Source: Leptotrichia sp. OH3620_COT-345 (GTDB lineage Bacteria > Fusobacteriota > Fusobacteriia > Fusobacteriales > Leptotrichiaceae). Taken from it: 64,000 nucleotides of DNA. The stretch covers positions 1 through 64,000 of the forward strand of contig NZ_RQYW01000009.1 in assembly GCF_003932895.1 (NCBI RefSeq). Direction: 5' to 3'. Below, piece after piece: positions 35,070-44,864 of the stretch. How positions within the stretch are numbered: the stretch's first letter is position 1; each line of letters begins with the position of its first letter. A model generated the notes under the pieces. The model was not told the DNA's origin. It saw only the letters and a list, made by a program, of their open reading frames with translations, and did no database searches. The position numbers and the translations under genes were made by a program.

Positions 35070-35921
35070 TTGGGAAAAATTGAGAAAAAAAATAAAAAAG
35101 AAAATTACAATATGAAAAAAAAATATGGACAAAATTTTTTAAGTGACGATGAATTGTTGAATAAAATATTCGAAATAGTATCCATAGGAAAAAATGATGA
35201 AGTAATTGAAATCGGTCCGGGACTTGGTTTTCTCACTGAAACTTTAATCGAAAAAGCAAAGTATATAACTGCTTTTGAAATAGATGATGATTTGATACCC
35301 ATTTTAAATAAAAAATTTAAAAATAAAAAAAATTTTTTGTTGGTTCATGAAGATTTTATGGAGGCAAATCTTGAAAAGTTTCTTGAGAATAAAGAAAACG
35401 TAAAAGTAGTTGCAAATATACCTTATTATATAACTTCGCCAATTATAAACAAACTCCTTAAATTCAGAAAAAATATATCTGAGATTTATCTTATGGTACA
35501 AAAGGAAGTTGCTGAAAGAATAACATCGGAACCCCGAAGTAAAAATATGAGTTTACTTACTCACGGGGTACAGTTTTATGCAGAAACGGAATATCTTTTT
35601 ACAGTTCCGAAGGAAAAATTTGATCCGGTTCCTAAAGTGGATTCGGCATTTTTAAGAATTGCCGTACTGAAAGATGAAAAATATGAAAAACAGATATCTG
35701 AAGAAGAGTATTTTAAATATTTGAAGATTTCTTTTTCAAATAAAAGAAAAAGTATTGGAAATAATTTGATGGAGTTGGGATTTTCAAAAGAAACTACGGG
35801 AAATATACTTGAAAAATTAGGAAAAACAAAACTTGCAAGAACAGAGGAATTTTCAGTACAGGAATTTATTGATTTTGTGAAAATTTTAAAAGATAAGAAA
35901 AAGTGGGAGAATAAAAATTGA
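35070..35921 (+). CDS. rsmA: 16S rRNA dimethyladenosine transferase
   Basis: 283 residues from TTG 35070, which has AGGAG well spaced; an ATG at 35112 would give the more usual MKKKYGQNFL start but has only a weak ribosome site. SAM motifs EIGPGLGFLTETL and the catalytic NIPYYITSP (family N-[IL]-P-Y) are present, plus SFSNKRKSI near the C-terminus. Dimethylates two adenines at the end of 16S rRNA. Its stop overlaps the next gene's TTG. Confidence 0.95.
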   Translation: MGKIEKKNKKENYNMKKKYGQNFLSDDELLNKIFEIVSIGKNDEVIEIGPGLGFLTETLIEKAKYITAFEIDDDLIPILNKKFKNKKNFLLVHEDFMEANLEKFLENKENVKVVANIPYYITSPIINKLLKFRKNISEIYLMVQKEVAERITSEPRSKNMSLLTHGVQFYAETEYLFTVPKEKFDPVPKVDSAFLRIAVLKDEKYEKQISEEEYFKYLKISFSNKRKSIGNNLMELGFSKETTGNILEKLGKTKLARTEEFSVQEFIDFVKILKDKKKWENKN

Positions 35922-36157
35922 AAAGTTGGGAATATATAATTCAGACAAAAAAAGAACATATTGATTTCATAAATAAAATAGTGGAAGCATATGAAGGAAC
36001 AGGAAATGTAAGAACACTTGATAACAGGAACGGACTTATAAAAATTATTACGAATTTATATTTACTCGATGATATGGATAATATAATAGAGAGATTGAGA
36101 AAAAAAAATATTTTTATAGAAGTAATGGAAAAAAGAGAATGGTTAGGTATACTTTAA
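35918..36157 (+). CDS. Small DUF4911-like protein
   Basis: 79 residues, TTG start overlapping the rsmA stop with GGGAG upstream. The sequence KKEHIDFINKIVEAYEGTGN and LIKIITNLYLLDDM fits the short DUF4911 family as I remember it. Function unknown; the overlap indicates translational coupling to rsmA. Confidence 0.7.
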   Translation: MKSWEYIIQTKKEHIDFINKIVEAYEGTGNVRTLDNRNGLIKIITNLYLLDDMDNIIERLRKKNIFIEVMEKREWLGIL

Positions 36158-36212
36158 AATCAGTATATACATGAATATTAGTGAAGTATTTATAATCATT
36201 TTAAATATCAAA

Positions 36213-36232
36213 AATGCTGTAGAATCAGCATT
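36213..36232. repeat. Small perfect hairpin
   Basis: AATGCTG-tagaat-CAGCATT, no T-run. Lies between the DUF4911-like gene and khpA. Could be a processing or pausing site. Confidence 0.4.
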
Positions 36233-36341
36233 ATAATATGATATGGCGGTCGGTTATGTTGAAAAATGATAAAATGTTGAAAAATATATGGACTAAATAA
36301 AGTAAAAAATAAAATATAACATATAATGTAGGAGATTAACG

Positions 36342-36584
36342 ATGAGCAAATATTTTGAAACGGTAAATTTCTGGCTTGAAAATTTGTTGGATTCAAACGG
36401 AAATTATACAATTGAAAGTAATGAAAAAGGAAAGTTTGTTGATATTACAATTAATGTAATAAAAGAAGATGTCGGGAAAATAATCGGAAAAAACGGAAGA
36501 ATAATAAGTTCATTAAGAGTTCTCATTTCTTCAATTGCCAAAAAAGAGAAAAAAATTGTAAAAATTGAAGTTAAGGAGATGTAG
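36342..36584 (+). CDS. khpA: KH-domain RNA-binding protein KhpA
   Basis: 80 residues, a single type II KH domain with the GxxG loop in VGKIIGKNGRIISSLRVLI (about 45-63). KhpA works with KhpB in RNA binding and division control in Gram-positives and is widespread. In many genomes it lies between rpsP and rimM; here it is instead 10 bases before a thioesterase. Confidence 0.93.
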   Translation: MSKYFETVNFWLENLLDSNGNYTIESNEKGKFVDITINVIKEDVGKIIGKNGRIISSLRVLISSIAKKEKKIVKIEVKEM

Positions 36585-36593
36585 ACAATTTAA

Positions 36594-36983
36594 ATGAAAA
36601 AAAGTTTTAATGTAAGAACATACTATTATGATACAGATCATATGGGAGTTGTATACCATGCAAATTATTTAAAGTGGATGGAAATAGCAAGAACGGAATA
36701 TTTTCGGGATGTGCTTCCATATAAGGAAATAGAAGATATGGGAATTATGATGCCGGTAAAGTCTTTAAATATTGAATATATAAATTCAATCGGATATGAT
36801 GAAGATGTGGAAATAATTATTGAACTTAAGGAAATCACAAGTATAAAAATAAGATTTTTTTATGAAATCTACGGGAAAGATAAGGTATTAAAAGCCACTG
36901 CGGAAACATTGAATGTAACAATAGACAGGGAAGGAAAGCTTAAAAGACTTCCTAAGGATATTTTAAATATATTAAAAGGTTAA
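36594..36983 (+). CDS. YbgC/FadM-type acyl-CoA thioesterase
   Basis: 129 residues, hot-dog fold. The active-site block YYYDTDHMGVVYHANYLKWM (10-29) carries the catalytic Asp15 and the Tyr/His partners. Likely hydrolyses short acyl-CoA or acyl-ACP in the cytosol. Its ribosome site AAGGAG lies at the end of khpA. Confidence 0.9.
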   Translation: MKKSFNVRTYYYDTDHMGVVYHANYLKWMEIARTEYFRDVLPYKEIEDMGIMMPVKSLNIEYINSIGYDEDVEIIIELKEITSIKIRFFYEIYGKDKVLKATAETLNVTIDREGKLKRLPKDILNILKG

Positions 36984-37154
36984 AAATGAATATTCTTGAA
37001 AAATGTACTGAAGTAATCTTTGTAAATGAAGTTATTTTAGTATATTTTTATAATGTATTTATAAGAGAAATTAATATAATAATATGATAAAATAAATAAA
37101 AAGTCGAAATACATAATTTATTTGACTGAATAACATTGAAAGGAATTATCAATT

Positions 37155-37592
37155 ATGAAAATAGTAATTGGGAATGATCATGCAGGTGTAGATTTGAAAA
37201 CAAAAATTGTTGAATTTTTAAGAAAAAAAGGACATGAAGTTATAAATATAGGAACTGATACTCTTGACTCAATTGATTATCCTGATATAGCAAAAGAAGT
37301 ATCTCAAAAAATCATAAACAGAGAAGCCGAATATGGAGTGCTTATATGTGGGACAGGAATAGGAATTTCCATTTCTGCAAATAAAATAAAAGGTATAAGG
37401 GCAGCTCTTGCACACAACGAATTTACAGCAAGACTGTCAAGACTTCACAACAATGCTAACATTATAGCTTTGGGAGCAAGAGTAATAGGAGATGAATTGG
37501 CAACATCATGTGTTGATACATTTATCAATACTGATTTTGAAGGTGGAAGACATGCAAAAAGAGTGGGTAAAATAGAAAACGGCAGCTATTAG
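37155..37592 (+). CDS. rpiB: Ribose-5-phosphate isomerase B
   Basis: 145 residues of the RpiB/LacAB family. The opening VIGNDHAGVDLK (phosphate and catalytic His), the cysteine loop LICGTGIGISISANK and RAALAHNEFTARLSR are the family blocks. Interconverts ribose- and ribulose-5-phosphate, complementing rpe. It is followed at 23 bases by the HIT gene. Confidence 0.96.
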   Translation: MKIVIGNDHAGVDLKTKIVEFLRKKGHEVINIGTDTLDSIDYPDIAKEVSQKIINREAEYGVLICGTGIGISISANKIKGIRAALAHNEFTARLSRLHNNANIIALGARVIGDELATSCVDTFINTDFEGGRHAKRVGKIENGSY

Positions 37593-37615
37593 TAAAAAGT
37601 GAAAGGAGAGGTAGA

Positions 37616-37957
37616 ATGTCAACAATATTCAAAAAAATTATAGATAAAGAAATACCGGCTAATATAGTATATGAAGATGAAGAATTTTTAGCGTTTCATG
37701 ATATTAACCCGGCTGCTAAAATACACGTTCTTGTTATACCGAAAAAGGAAATAAAGAATCTTGACGATGCTTCTGAAAAAGATTTGGAACTTTTGGGCAA
37801 ACTTCAGCTTACGGTAGCTAAAGTTGCGAGAATTCTTGAAATAGCCGAAGAAGGATATAGAGTTGTCACAAATATAAATAAAAACGGCGGACAGGAAATT
37901 TATCATATTCATTACCATATACTTGGCGGTGAACCGTTGGGTATGATAGTCAAATAA
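37616..37957 (+). CDS. HIT family protein (HinT-like)
   Basis: 113 residues. Opening STIFKKIIDKEIPANIVYED and the histidine triad IYHIHYHILGG near the C-terminus identify a HinT-type purine-nucleoside phosphoramidase. GGAGAGG upstream. Likely cotranscribed with rpiB. Confidence 0.95.
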   Translation: MSTIFKKIIDKEIPANIVYEDEEFLAFHDINPAAKIHVLVIPKKEIKNLDDASEKDLELLGKLQLTVAKVARILEIAEEGYRVVTNINKNGGQEIYHIHYHILGGEPLGMIVK

Positions 37958-38081
37958 TTTTAATAATAGAAATATAGGAAATCTGATAAAACTATTTCAA
38001 ATATTTTCCTTTTGAACAATAATAATTAAAGACAGTTATATTTTTAAGAAGTATATCGAAAGGAGGGATATTACAGAATAA

Positions 38082-38864
38082 ATGAAAAATGGTGTAGTAG
38101 CGAGTCCGGATAATAAATTTTACAAATTATTAAAAAAATTGGATAAGAAAAAATATCGAGATGAAAATAATATTTTTAAAACTGAAGGTGAAAAATTTTT
38201 AAATGAAAATATAAATTTCAATAAAATAATTATAAAAGAATCGAAATATGATTATTTTATTGAAAAATATGGAATTGATAAATACAGTAATGTAACTGTA
38301 CTAAAAGATAATTTATTTGATGAAATTTCAGATCAGGAAAATAGCCAGGGAATAGTTTTTCTTTACTCAAGAAACCTCAATTCCATAGAAGATATTGATG
38401 GAGATGTTGTAGTACTTGACGATATTCAGGATCCGGGAAATCTTGGAACAATAATGAGAACAATGGAAGCTGCAAATTTCAAAAATCTTATATTAACAAA
38501 AGGGTCGGCAGATGTATACAATCCTAAAACAGTCAGAGCAACAATGGGAGGAATCTTTAATTTAAACATAATATACGAAACTCCTGAAAATATAATAGGA
38601 TTTTTAAAAGAAAAAAATTATCTTATAATAACCACTGCTTTGCATAAAGATTCAATTTCTTATGAAAATATAAATCGGAAGTCAAAAAATGCATATATAT
38701 TTGGGAATGAAGGAGGCGGTGTATCTGAATATTTCATAGAAAATTCAGATATAAAGTCGATAATTCCTATATATGGAAATATTGAATCACTGAATGTAAG
38801 TGTTGCAGCGGGGATATTTTTATATAAAATGAGAGAAAAACAGGAGGAAAAATGTTTAAAATAG
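38082..38864 (+). CDS. TrmH/SpoU-family RNA 2'-O-methyltransferase
   Basis: 260 residues. An N-terminal L30e-like substrate domain (about 1-100) precedes the knotted SPOUT domain with motif 1 [17 protein letters not shown], motif 2 FGNEGGGVS and motif 3 [16 protein letters not shown]. Probably methylates a ribose in rRNA or tRNA (RlmB/TsnR-like). Its stop overlaps the nfo start by 13 bases. Confidence 0.92.
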   Translation: MKNGVVASPDNKFYKLLKKLDKKKYRDENNIFKTEGEKFLNENINFNKIIIKESKYDYFIEKYGIDKYSNVTVLKDNLFDEISDQENSQGIVFLYSRNLNSIEDIDGDVVVLDDIQDPGNLGTIMRTMEAANFKNLILTKGSADVYNPKTVRATMGGIFNLNIIYETPENIIGFLKEKNYLIITTALHKDSISYENINRKSKNAYIFGNEGGGVSEYFIENSDIKSIIPIYGNIESLNVSVAAGIFLYKMREKQEEKCLK

Positions 38865-39760
38865 GTTCCCATGTGGGAATGAGCGGAAAAGAAATGTTTT
38901 TAGGTTCAGTAAAAGAAGCAATTTCGTATGGAGCAAATACTTTTATGATATATACGGGAGCTCCTCAAAATACAAGGAGAAAACCCATAGAAGAATTGAA
39001 TATAGAAGCAGGACTTAAATTAATGAAGGAAAATAATATTTCTGTTAATGATATTGTAGTTCATGCTCCTTACATAATAAATTTGGGAAATGCTGTAAAA
39101 CCTGAAACTTTTGAGATAGCAGTACAATTTCTGAAAACAGAAATAGAAAGAACTGATGCCATAGGTGCACCGAGAATAGTTCTACATCCCGGAGCCCATG
39201 TAGGAGAAGGGCCTGATATAGGAATTGCAAAAATTATTGAGGGTTTAAATGAAGTTTTGACAAAGGAACAGAAAACAACAGTTGCCCTTGAAACTATGTC
39301 AGGAAAAGGAAGTGAATGCGGTAGAAGTTTTGAAGAAATTGCAAAAATAATAGATGGAGTAAAACTGAAGGATAAGCTTTCGGTATGTTTTGATACATGT
39401 CATGTAAATGATGCAGGATATGACATTGTAAATAATTTTGAGAGTGTTATGAAAGATTTTGACAGAATAGTCGGAATTGACAGGATTTCGGTTGTTCACT
39501 TAAATGACAGCAAAAATCCGAAAGGAGCAATGAAAGACAGACATCAGAATTTAGGATTCGGAACAATAGGGTTTGATGTTTTAAATAAAATTGCTCATTA
39601 TGAAAAATTTAAAGGATTGCCTAAAATACTTGAGACTCCTTATGTAGCATTGACAGAAGAAAAAGGGGCAAAAACTGTACCACCTTATAAATTTGAAATA
39701 GAAATGCTCAAAAATGAAAAATTTGATAAAGATGTTTTGGAAAAAATAAAAAAACAATGA
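38852..39760 (+). CDS. nfo: Endonuclease IV
   Basis: 302 residues; TIM-barrel AP endonuclease with three zinc ions. Diagnostic blocks: [79 protein letters not shown] and the closing LETPYV. Repairs abasic sites. GGAGG lies inside the end of the methyltransferase gene. Confidence 0.97.
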   Translation: MFKIGSHVGMSGKEMFLGSVKEAISYGANTFMIYTGAPQNTRRKPIEELNIEAGLKLMKENNISVNDIVVHAPYIINLGNAVKPETFEIAVQFLKTEIERTDAIGAPRIVLHPGAHVGEGPDIGIAKIIEGLNEVLTKEQKTTVALETMSGKGSECGRSFEEIAKIIDGVKLKDKLSVCFDTCHVNDAGYDIVNNFESVMKDFDRIVGIDRISVVHLNDSKNPKGAMKDRHQNLGFGTIGFDVLNKIAHYEKFKGLPKILETPYVALTEEKGAKTVPPYKFEIEMLKNEKFDKDVLEKIKKQ

Positions 39761-39789
39761 ATAAAATAAAGTTAAAGGAGAAAAATTAA

Positions 39790-40452
39790 ATGTCAGGTTA
39801 TTTAGTAATAGGCTTAGGAAGATTTGGAAAAAGTGTTGCACGAACACTGTATAATTATAATAAGAGAGTGTTGGCAATTGATATAAATGAAGATATTGTA
39901 CAGCAGATGACAGATGGAGGGATTGTAAATGAAGCGGTAATTCTTGATGCTTCAAATGAGCATGATTTGAAGAGAATTATAAATGATGATTTCGATACTG
40001 CATTTGTATGTATAGGTGAAAATATACAGGCAAGTATATTAGTAACTCTTGCATTGAAAGAACTTAAAGTAGAAACGGTCATTTGTAAGGCAAAAACGAG
40101 AATGCAGGGAAAAGTTCTCGAAAAAATAGGAGCTTCTTCCGTAATTTATCCTGAAGAGGATATGGGAGAAAAAATTGCCGTAAAAGTAATGCTGCCTAAT
40201 ATAACGGAACATTTTAAATTTTCCGAAGAATATGGAGGATTTGAGTTCAAAGCTCCTGAAAAATTTATCGGAAAAAATTTAATAGAACTTGATTTAAGAA
40301 ATAAATATGAAATGAATATCATAGGAATAAAAAAAGAAAATGAAGATTCAAATTTTATTCCGAAACCTGTGACAATTATAGAAAAAAATGATACATTACT
40401 TGTAATAATAAATTATAATAAAATTTCAGTACTTGATAAATTAATAAATTAG
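39790..40452 (+). CDS. ktrA: Potassium uptake regulatory subunit KtrA
   Basis: 220 residues. RCK_N Rossmann domain with IGLGRFGKS (7-15) and the Asp that binds the adenosine ribose in AIDIN, then RCK_C from about 140. The cytosolic gating ring that binds ATP/ADP and NAD(H) and controls KtrB encoded 20 bases downstream. Confidence 0.95.
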   Translation: MSGYLVIGLGRFGKSVARTLYNYNKRVLAIDINEDIVQQMTDGGIVNEAVILDASNEHDLKRIINDDFDTAFVCIGENIQASILVTLALKELKVETVICKAKTRMQGKVLEKIGASSVIYPEEDMGEKIAVKVMLPNITEHFKFSEEYGGFEFKAPEKFIGKNLIELDLRNKYEMNIIGIKKENEDSNFIPKPVTIIEKNDTLLVIINYNKISVLDKLIN

Positions 40453-40472
40453 AAATCGGAGAACTTTTTTAC

Positions 40473-41810
40473 ATGAAAAGAAATAAAGAAATATCACCAT
40501 ATGTCATAATCCTAACATCGTTTTTAGTTATGATATTTTTGGGCGGAATAGTTCTTTCACTGCCTCTATCTACTGTAGATGGAAAGGGAACCGGATTTAT
40601 TGACGGTATTTTTACTGCAACTTCAGCTGTATGTGTGACGGGACTTACGATAAATGATGTAAGCAGCAGTTATAACTTATTTGGAAAAACTGTAATATTG
40701 ATGCTTATACAGTTGGGAGCATTGGGATTTATAACATTTTCATCAATGTTTGTACTTCTTGTAACTAAAAAAATAAGTTATTACACAAAAAAGGTTGTTC
40801 AGGAAGATTTAAATACAGAAACTCTATTTGACATACAGAATTACATAAGAAAAGTGATGATAACCGTTTTTGGAATAGAATTTGTAGGAGCAGTTTTTTT
40901 GTTTTTTGAATTTATACAAAAATTTGAGTTTAAAAGAGCGGTTTATTACTCTTTATTTCATTCAATTTCGGCATTTTGCAATGCCGGTTTTTCACTTTTT
41001 CCGGATAGTCTTATGTCGTTTAAAGGAAGTGCTGTAATAAATATTTCCGTTCCTCTGCTTATTTTTTTCGGTGGAATAGGATTTGCAACACTAATGAATG
41101 TTTACAGATATTTTAGAGGAAAAGACAAACGACTTACTACAAATTCAAAAGTATCCATAAATATTTCCATTTTTCTTATAATAGCCGGAACGATTTTAAT
41201 ATTTTTTACTGAATATTCTAATAAACTTACAATGGGAAATTATACAATTTATGAAAAAATAGGAGCTTCATTTTTTCAAAGTGTATCTACAAGAACAGCG
41301 GGTTTTAATACAATATCATTATCTGAAATGAAAAGTTCGACAACATTTCTTTTTATTATTCTTATGTTTATAGGAGCTTCTCCGGGGTCAACGGGAGGAG
41401 GCATTAAAACTACCACAATAGGTCTTATTATACTAGGGATAAGGAATATAATAGATAATAGGGAATATCTGGAAATAAATGGAAGAAGAATTAATTGGCA
41501 TAATTTTAATAAAGCTGTAGCAGTAATCACAATATCCCTTACGTATATTACAGTTATTCTTTTTGTAATGACTTCAATTGAAAAAAATATGAATTTTGAA
41601 AATTTACTTTTTGAAATAGTATCTGCATTTGGTACAGTGGGACTGACAAGAGGTATAACCCCTTTACTTTCTGATGTTTCTAAAATTTTTATAATATTGA
41701 CAATGCTTATAGGTAGAGTAGGTCCTCTTACTATGACTTTAGTATTGATTTCGAAAAAACTTAAAAAAGGAAAATATAAATATCCTGAAGAGAACTTGCT
41801 CATAGGATAA
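40473..41810 (+). CDS. ktrB: Potassium channel/transporter subunit KtrB
   Basis: 445 residues, SKT superfamily. The four selectivity-filter segments with their glycines are readable: TSAVCVTGLT, SAFCNAGFS, STRTAGFNT and SAFGTVGLT. Eight membrane helices with four pore loops. Forms the K+ (Na+-coupled) pathway with KtrA. Confidence 0.96.
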   Translation: MKRNKEISPYVIILTSFLVMIFLGGIVLSLPLSTVDGKGTGFIDGIFTATSAVCVTGLTINDVSSSYNLFGKTVILMLIQLGALGFITFSSMFVLLVTKKISYYTKKVVQEDLNTETLFDIQNYIRKVMITVFGIEFVGAVFLFFEFIQKFEFKRAVYYSLFHSISAFCNAGFSLFPDSLMSFKGSAVINISVPLLIFFGGIGFATLMNVYRYFRGKDKRLTTNSKVSINISIFLIIAGTILIFFTEYSNKLTMGNYTIYEKIGASFFQSVSTRTAGFNTISLSEMKSSTTFLFIILMFIGASPGSTGGGIKTTTIGLIILGIRNIIDNREYLEINGRRINWHNFNKAVAVITISLTYITVILFVMTSIEKNMNFENLLFEIVSAFGTVGLTRGITPLLSDVSKIFIILTMLIGRVGPLTMTLVLISKKLKKGKYKYPEENLLIG

Positions 41811-41869
41811 AACTATGTTAAAAAATATATAAGTAATATAACAACAAATCTTAAAAATTTCTTTCTGAA

Positions 41870-41898
41870 TTGCTTTTTAAAAAAGTTTAGGCTATAAT
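41870..41898 (+). promoter_or_regulatory. Promoter of the autotransporter gene
   Basis: TTGCTT, 17 bases, perfect TATAAT (41893-41898), about 45 bases before the start. Confidence 0.65.
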
Positions 41899-41942
41899 TT
41901 AAATACAGTATAAAAATAATACAGAAATTTTTAGGAGGAAAA

Positions 41943-43703
41943 ATGAAAAAACTATTATTATTTGCATCATTGGTTTTGAGTATCAACACTTTTTCTGCAT
42001 ATGTAAATTCAGCAACTACTTTTTCTAGTAAGGTGGATAAACAGTCAATGATAATACCGGCTTATAATTATCCTGACGGAGTTAATGATCAATATTGGAA
42101 TTCCGTGACAGCTCTGGGAGGTTCTAAAGTTCCTTATGTAATTATAAATCCTGATAACGGTTCAGGAAATAACGCTGATCCAAATTATATAAGACAAATA
42201 GAAGCCAATAAAAATGCGGGTATAAAAAGTATAGGATATATTCGTACCAAATATAGAGGCAGATCGGTTGCCGAAGTTGTTGCTGAAGTTGATACTTATT
42301 TTAGATTATACGGAGAAAATAACATAAGCGGTTTTTTCTTTGATGAAATTAAAGTAGATGAAAACAGCAGTGTTGAATATATGGAATCCATTTATAATTA
42401 TGTAAAAAGTAAATCAGCAGATAAACTTGTTATGGGAAATCCCGGAAGACAGATAAATGATAAGATGGCTCCGTATGCTGACATATTTGTGACAAGTGAA
42501 ATAAGTGCCGATGAATATATAAACAGGTTTTCGGCTCCAAAATCAGAATTTGAGAATAATTCTGCAAATTCAAGACATATTATGCACATTGTTTATGGAG
42601 CAACTCCCGATCAGTATGAAACAATAGTCAAATTATCTCGTGAACGTAATGCAGGTTGGCTTATAATAACTGATGATACTCAACCTAATCCATATGACGG
42701 ACTCCCTACAGATATAAACAAAATTGCAAAACTAATTAACAATTTAGGAGGTATTCCCAATCCTAATAATTCGGGAGGAGGTTTAGGCTCAATTCCGAAG
42801 ACAGGAATTCCTCAAGGTGTTTTTGATAAAAAAAGTATAGCGATTCCAAGATCAAAAGTTGATCTTGACCTTGTAAAAAGTTCAAGAGGAACAATTTACA
42901 GAAATATGGAAAATATAAAAGAAGATGGAATTACTTTTGATACAGTGTATATCGGACAATTTGGAACAGATTTTAAAGAAAAAAACGGAAATGTAAAATA
43001 TTCTTCTTCAAGTAACGGAATTCTCCTTTCAATATTTAAAGATTACGGGAAATTTAATTTAGGAGGAGGTTTTGGATATCAAAAATCAAAAGTCAGATAT
43101 GGTGAAAAGTTTAGTGGAATAAAAGAAAATATAGATTCTTTCCAATTTCTATTTGGAGGAAAGTATAAAATAAATGAAAATATTGATTTATCAGGTGTAG
43201 TTACATACTCTGAAAACATTCACAAATATAGAAATGAAAATGGGAGAGTATTTATGGATGGAGCAAAATATAATTCAAAAATACTTGATGCTGATACGAG
43301 AATAGGATATAAATATATGTTTGAAAAAGGGTATATAAAGCCTTATTTAGGATTGGGAATTACAAGTGTAAGAGAAGGTGAAATTTCTAAACTCGGAATA
43401 AAAGGAACGTCAGCTACAGGACTAAACAGTATAATAGGATTATATGCACAGTTGAATTATGGAAATGCGGTTTTATTTGGAAATGTTGAATATGAACAGA
43501 GGCTGAGAAAAAAATCTTATCATAACAGAAGAGAATACAATGTATTATTTGATATAGCTCCGTTGGAATATAAAAGAGGAGTATTTAATGCAGGTCTGGG
43601 AATAGGATATAAATTGTCAGATATGTTAAATGTAATACTAAGCTATGAATTATCAGAAAGCAGAAATAACGTATTTAAATTAGGACTTGAAGCGGAATTT
43701 TAA
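41943..43703 (+). CDS. Autotransporter with spherulin-4 (GH135-like) passenger
   Basis: 586 residues. Signal peptide (MKKLLLFASLVLSINTFSAY), then a passenger of about 240 residues with the spherulin-4 fold: MIIPAYNYPDGVNDQYW, VPYVIINPDNGSG, GIKSIGYIRTKYRGR, GFFFDEI (Asp134-Glu135) and VTSEISADEY (Glu186). From about 330 a beta-barrel translocator with alternating strands ends in Phe, as outer-membrane proteins do. Spherulin-4 proteins were classified as GH135 after fungal Sph3, an alpha-1,4-N-acetylgalactosaminidase; the Asp-Glu and later Glu match that enzyme's key residues as I recall them. It may trim amino-sugar matrix at the cell surface. Monocistronic, own promoter. Confidence 0.82.
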   Translation: MKKLLLFASLVLSINTFSAYVNSATTFSSKVDKQSMIIPAYNYPDGVNDQYWNSVTALGGSKVPYVIINPDNGSGNNADPNYIRQIEANKNAGIKSIGYIRTKYRGRSVAEVVAEVDTYFRLYGENNISGFFFDEIKVDENSSVEYMESIYNYVKSKSADKLVMGNPGRQINDKMAPYADIFVTSEISADEYINRFSAPKSEFENNSANSRHIMHIVYGATPDQYETIVKLSRERNAGWLIITDDTQPNPYDGLPTDINKIAKLINNLGGIPNPNNSGGGLGSIPKTGIPQGVFDKKSIAIPRSKVDLDLVKSSRGTIYRNMENIKEDGITFDTVYIGQFGTDFKEKNGNVKYSSSSNGILLSIFKDYGKFNLGGGFGYQKSKVRYGEKFSGIKENIDSFQFLFGGKYKINENIDLSGVVTYSENIHKYRNENGRVFMDGAKYNSKILDADTRIGYKYMFEKGYIKPYLGLGITSVREGEISKLGIKGTSATGLNSIIGLYAQLNYGNAVLFGNVEYEQRLRKKSYHNRREYNVLFDIAPLEYKRGVFNAGLGIGYKLSDMLNVILSYELSESRNNVFKLGLEAEF

Positions 43704-43980
43704 AAAATGTTTACTATATCTGAAAATATTTATTTTTTATAAAAATGAAAAAAGTTTTTTTATCTAAGATAGAAAATATAAAAATTGCAAATTCGATATT
43801 TTCAATTTTTATAAAATTATAAAACAGTGTATTTTAATTTTTAAGAATATATAATATTAATAGTCAGGGAATTATTTTGATTTATGATATATTTCAAATA
43901 ACCTATTATAATATTTTTTATATTTTAAAATATTAATATCTGAAATTTTAATTAAAGCAATATAGATTTTTAAATTAAAA
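43704..43980. repeat. Gene-free gap with a dispersed-element motif
   Basis: No gene. The motif GGAATTATTTTGATTTATGA (from 43869) is close to 3955-3972 and to the ends at 9301 and 53821. No clear terminator for the autotransporter was found. Confidence 0.3.
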
Positions 43981-44027
43981 GCCTAATTATTCATACTTTA
44001 GATAAAGTCAAGTATAAATAATCAGGC
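43981..44027 (-). terminator. Terminator of the minus-strand lipoprotein gene
   Basis: Arms 43981-43998 and 44010-44027 pair over 18 positions. The two imperfect positions are A-C on the plus strand but G-U wobbles on the minus strand, so the hairpin is complete only in minus-strand RNA, where it is followed by TTTTAATTT. This assigns the terminator to the lipoprotein gene. Confidence 0.85.
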
Positions 44028-44058
44028 TGTTTTTAATTTGAAGTTTAGGATATTTAAT

Positions 44059-44568
44059 TTATTCCGTCGGCTTAGTTAAGCTGAAAGTTTTTTCAATATC
44101 AATAATTATTGATGCAGCTTTTTTAGATAATACATCGAGAGATAGTGCATGGATATTATTTTCATTATCGGTAAATAACCATAAAATAGATGTCGTTTCA
44201 TCTACTTCAGTTGAAACTTTATAAGCGTCAAATCCTGCAAACTTTATTCCTCTTTCAATCTGAAATTTATCTTCAGTCAAGGAATTGTCCTCTATAACGG
44301 ACTGAATAAAAGACTGTAGTGCGGTATCCATAGTATTTTGTTCATTTATATCACCAAAATCAAAAAAACCGATTGTTGCTCCCGATTTAGAGTCGCTAAA
44401 AAATAAGCTTCCACTGTCTTTTTCCGTTTCCATCCAGTTCCCTTTTACAGTAACATAGCCTAAATTGTCTGTTCCTATTGTCATTGACTCTGCCTTATTA
44501 CATGCTGTCAAAATAATCGCTACAAATAATATTCCAATAAATGTTAAATAGTTTTTCATTTTTTTCAT
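44059..44568 (-). CDS. Lipoprotein of unknown function
   Basis: 169 residues. Type II signal peptide with LTAC (Cys23). The mature part (about 145 residues) has alternating strands and an overall PsbP/DcrB-like look (GYVTVKGNWMETEKDSGSLF, then FAGFDAYKVSTEV and LSLDVLSKKAASIIIDIEKT), but I cannot name the family. GGAGG precedes the ATG. Divergent from the sulfatase-maturase gene across 296 bases, in which I see only AT-rich promoter-like sequence. Confidence 0.75.
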   Translation of the reverse strand: MKKMKNYLTFIGILFVAIILTACNKAESMTIGTDNLGYVTVKGNWMETEKDSGSLFFSDSKSGATIGFFDFGDINEQNTMDTALQSFIQSVIEDNSLTEDKFQIERGIKFAGFDAYKVSTEVDETTSILWLFTDNENNIHALSLDVLSKKAASIIIDIEKTFSLTKPTE

Positions 44569-44864
44569 ACTGTTTTTCCTCCGAATTTTATTTTGTATAT
44601 CTTTTTAAACCGTTGAAAGACTTTTTTACTATTTTTAAGTCAAAAGATAAGTTTGAATTTTATTATATCATAGTAAAGTTGTAAAATAAAGCTACTAAAA
44701 ATATTTTTTATTCAAAATTATTTTTACTGTTCAAATTTCTCAATAGTATGGATAGGTTGATTTCCAGAAACTAATAAAATTTTTGTATAATAAATATTTG
44801 AAATTTTAATTATCAGGGTATACTATAATTAGTATAAGGAAAAAATGAATAAAGGGAGAGAATT

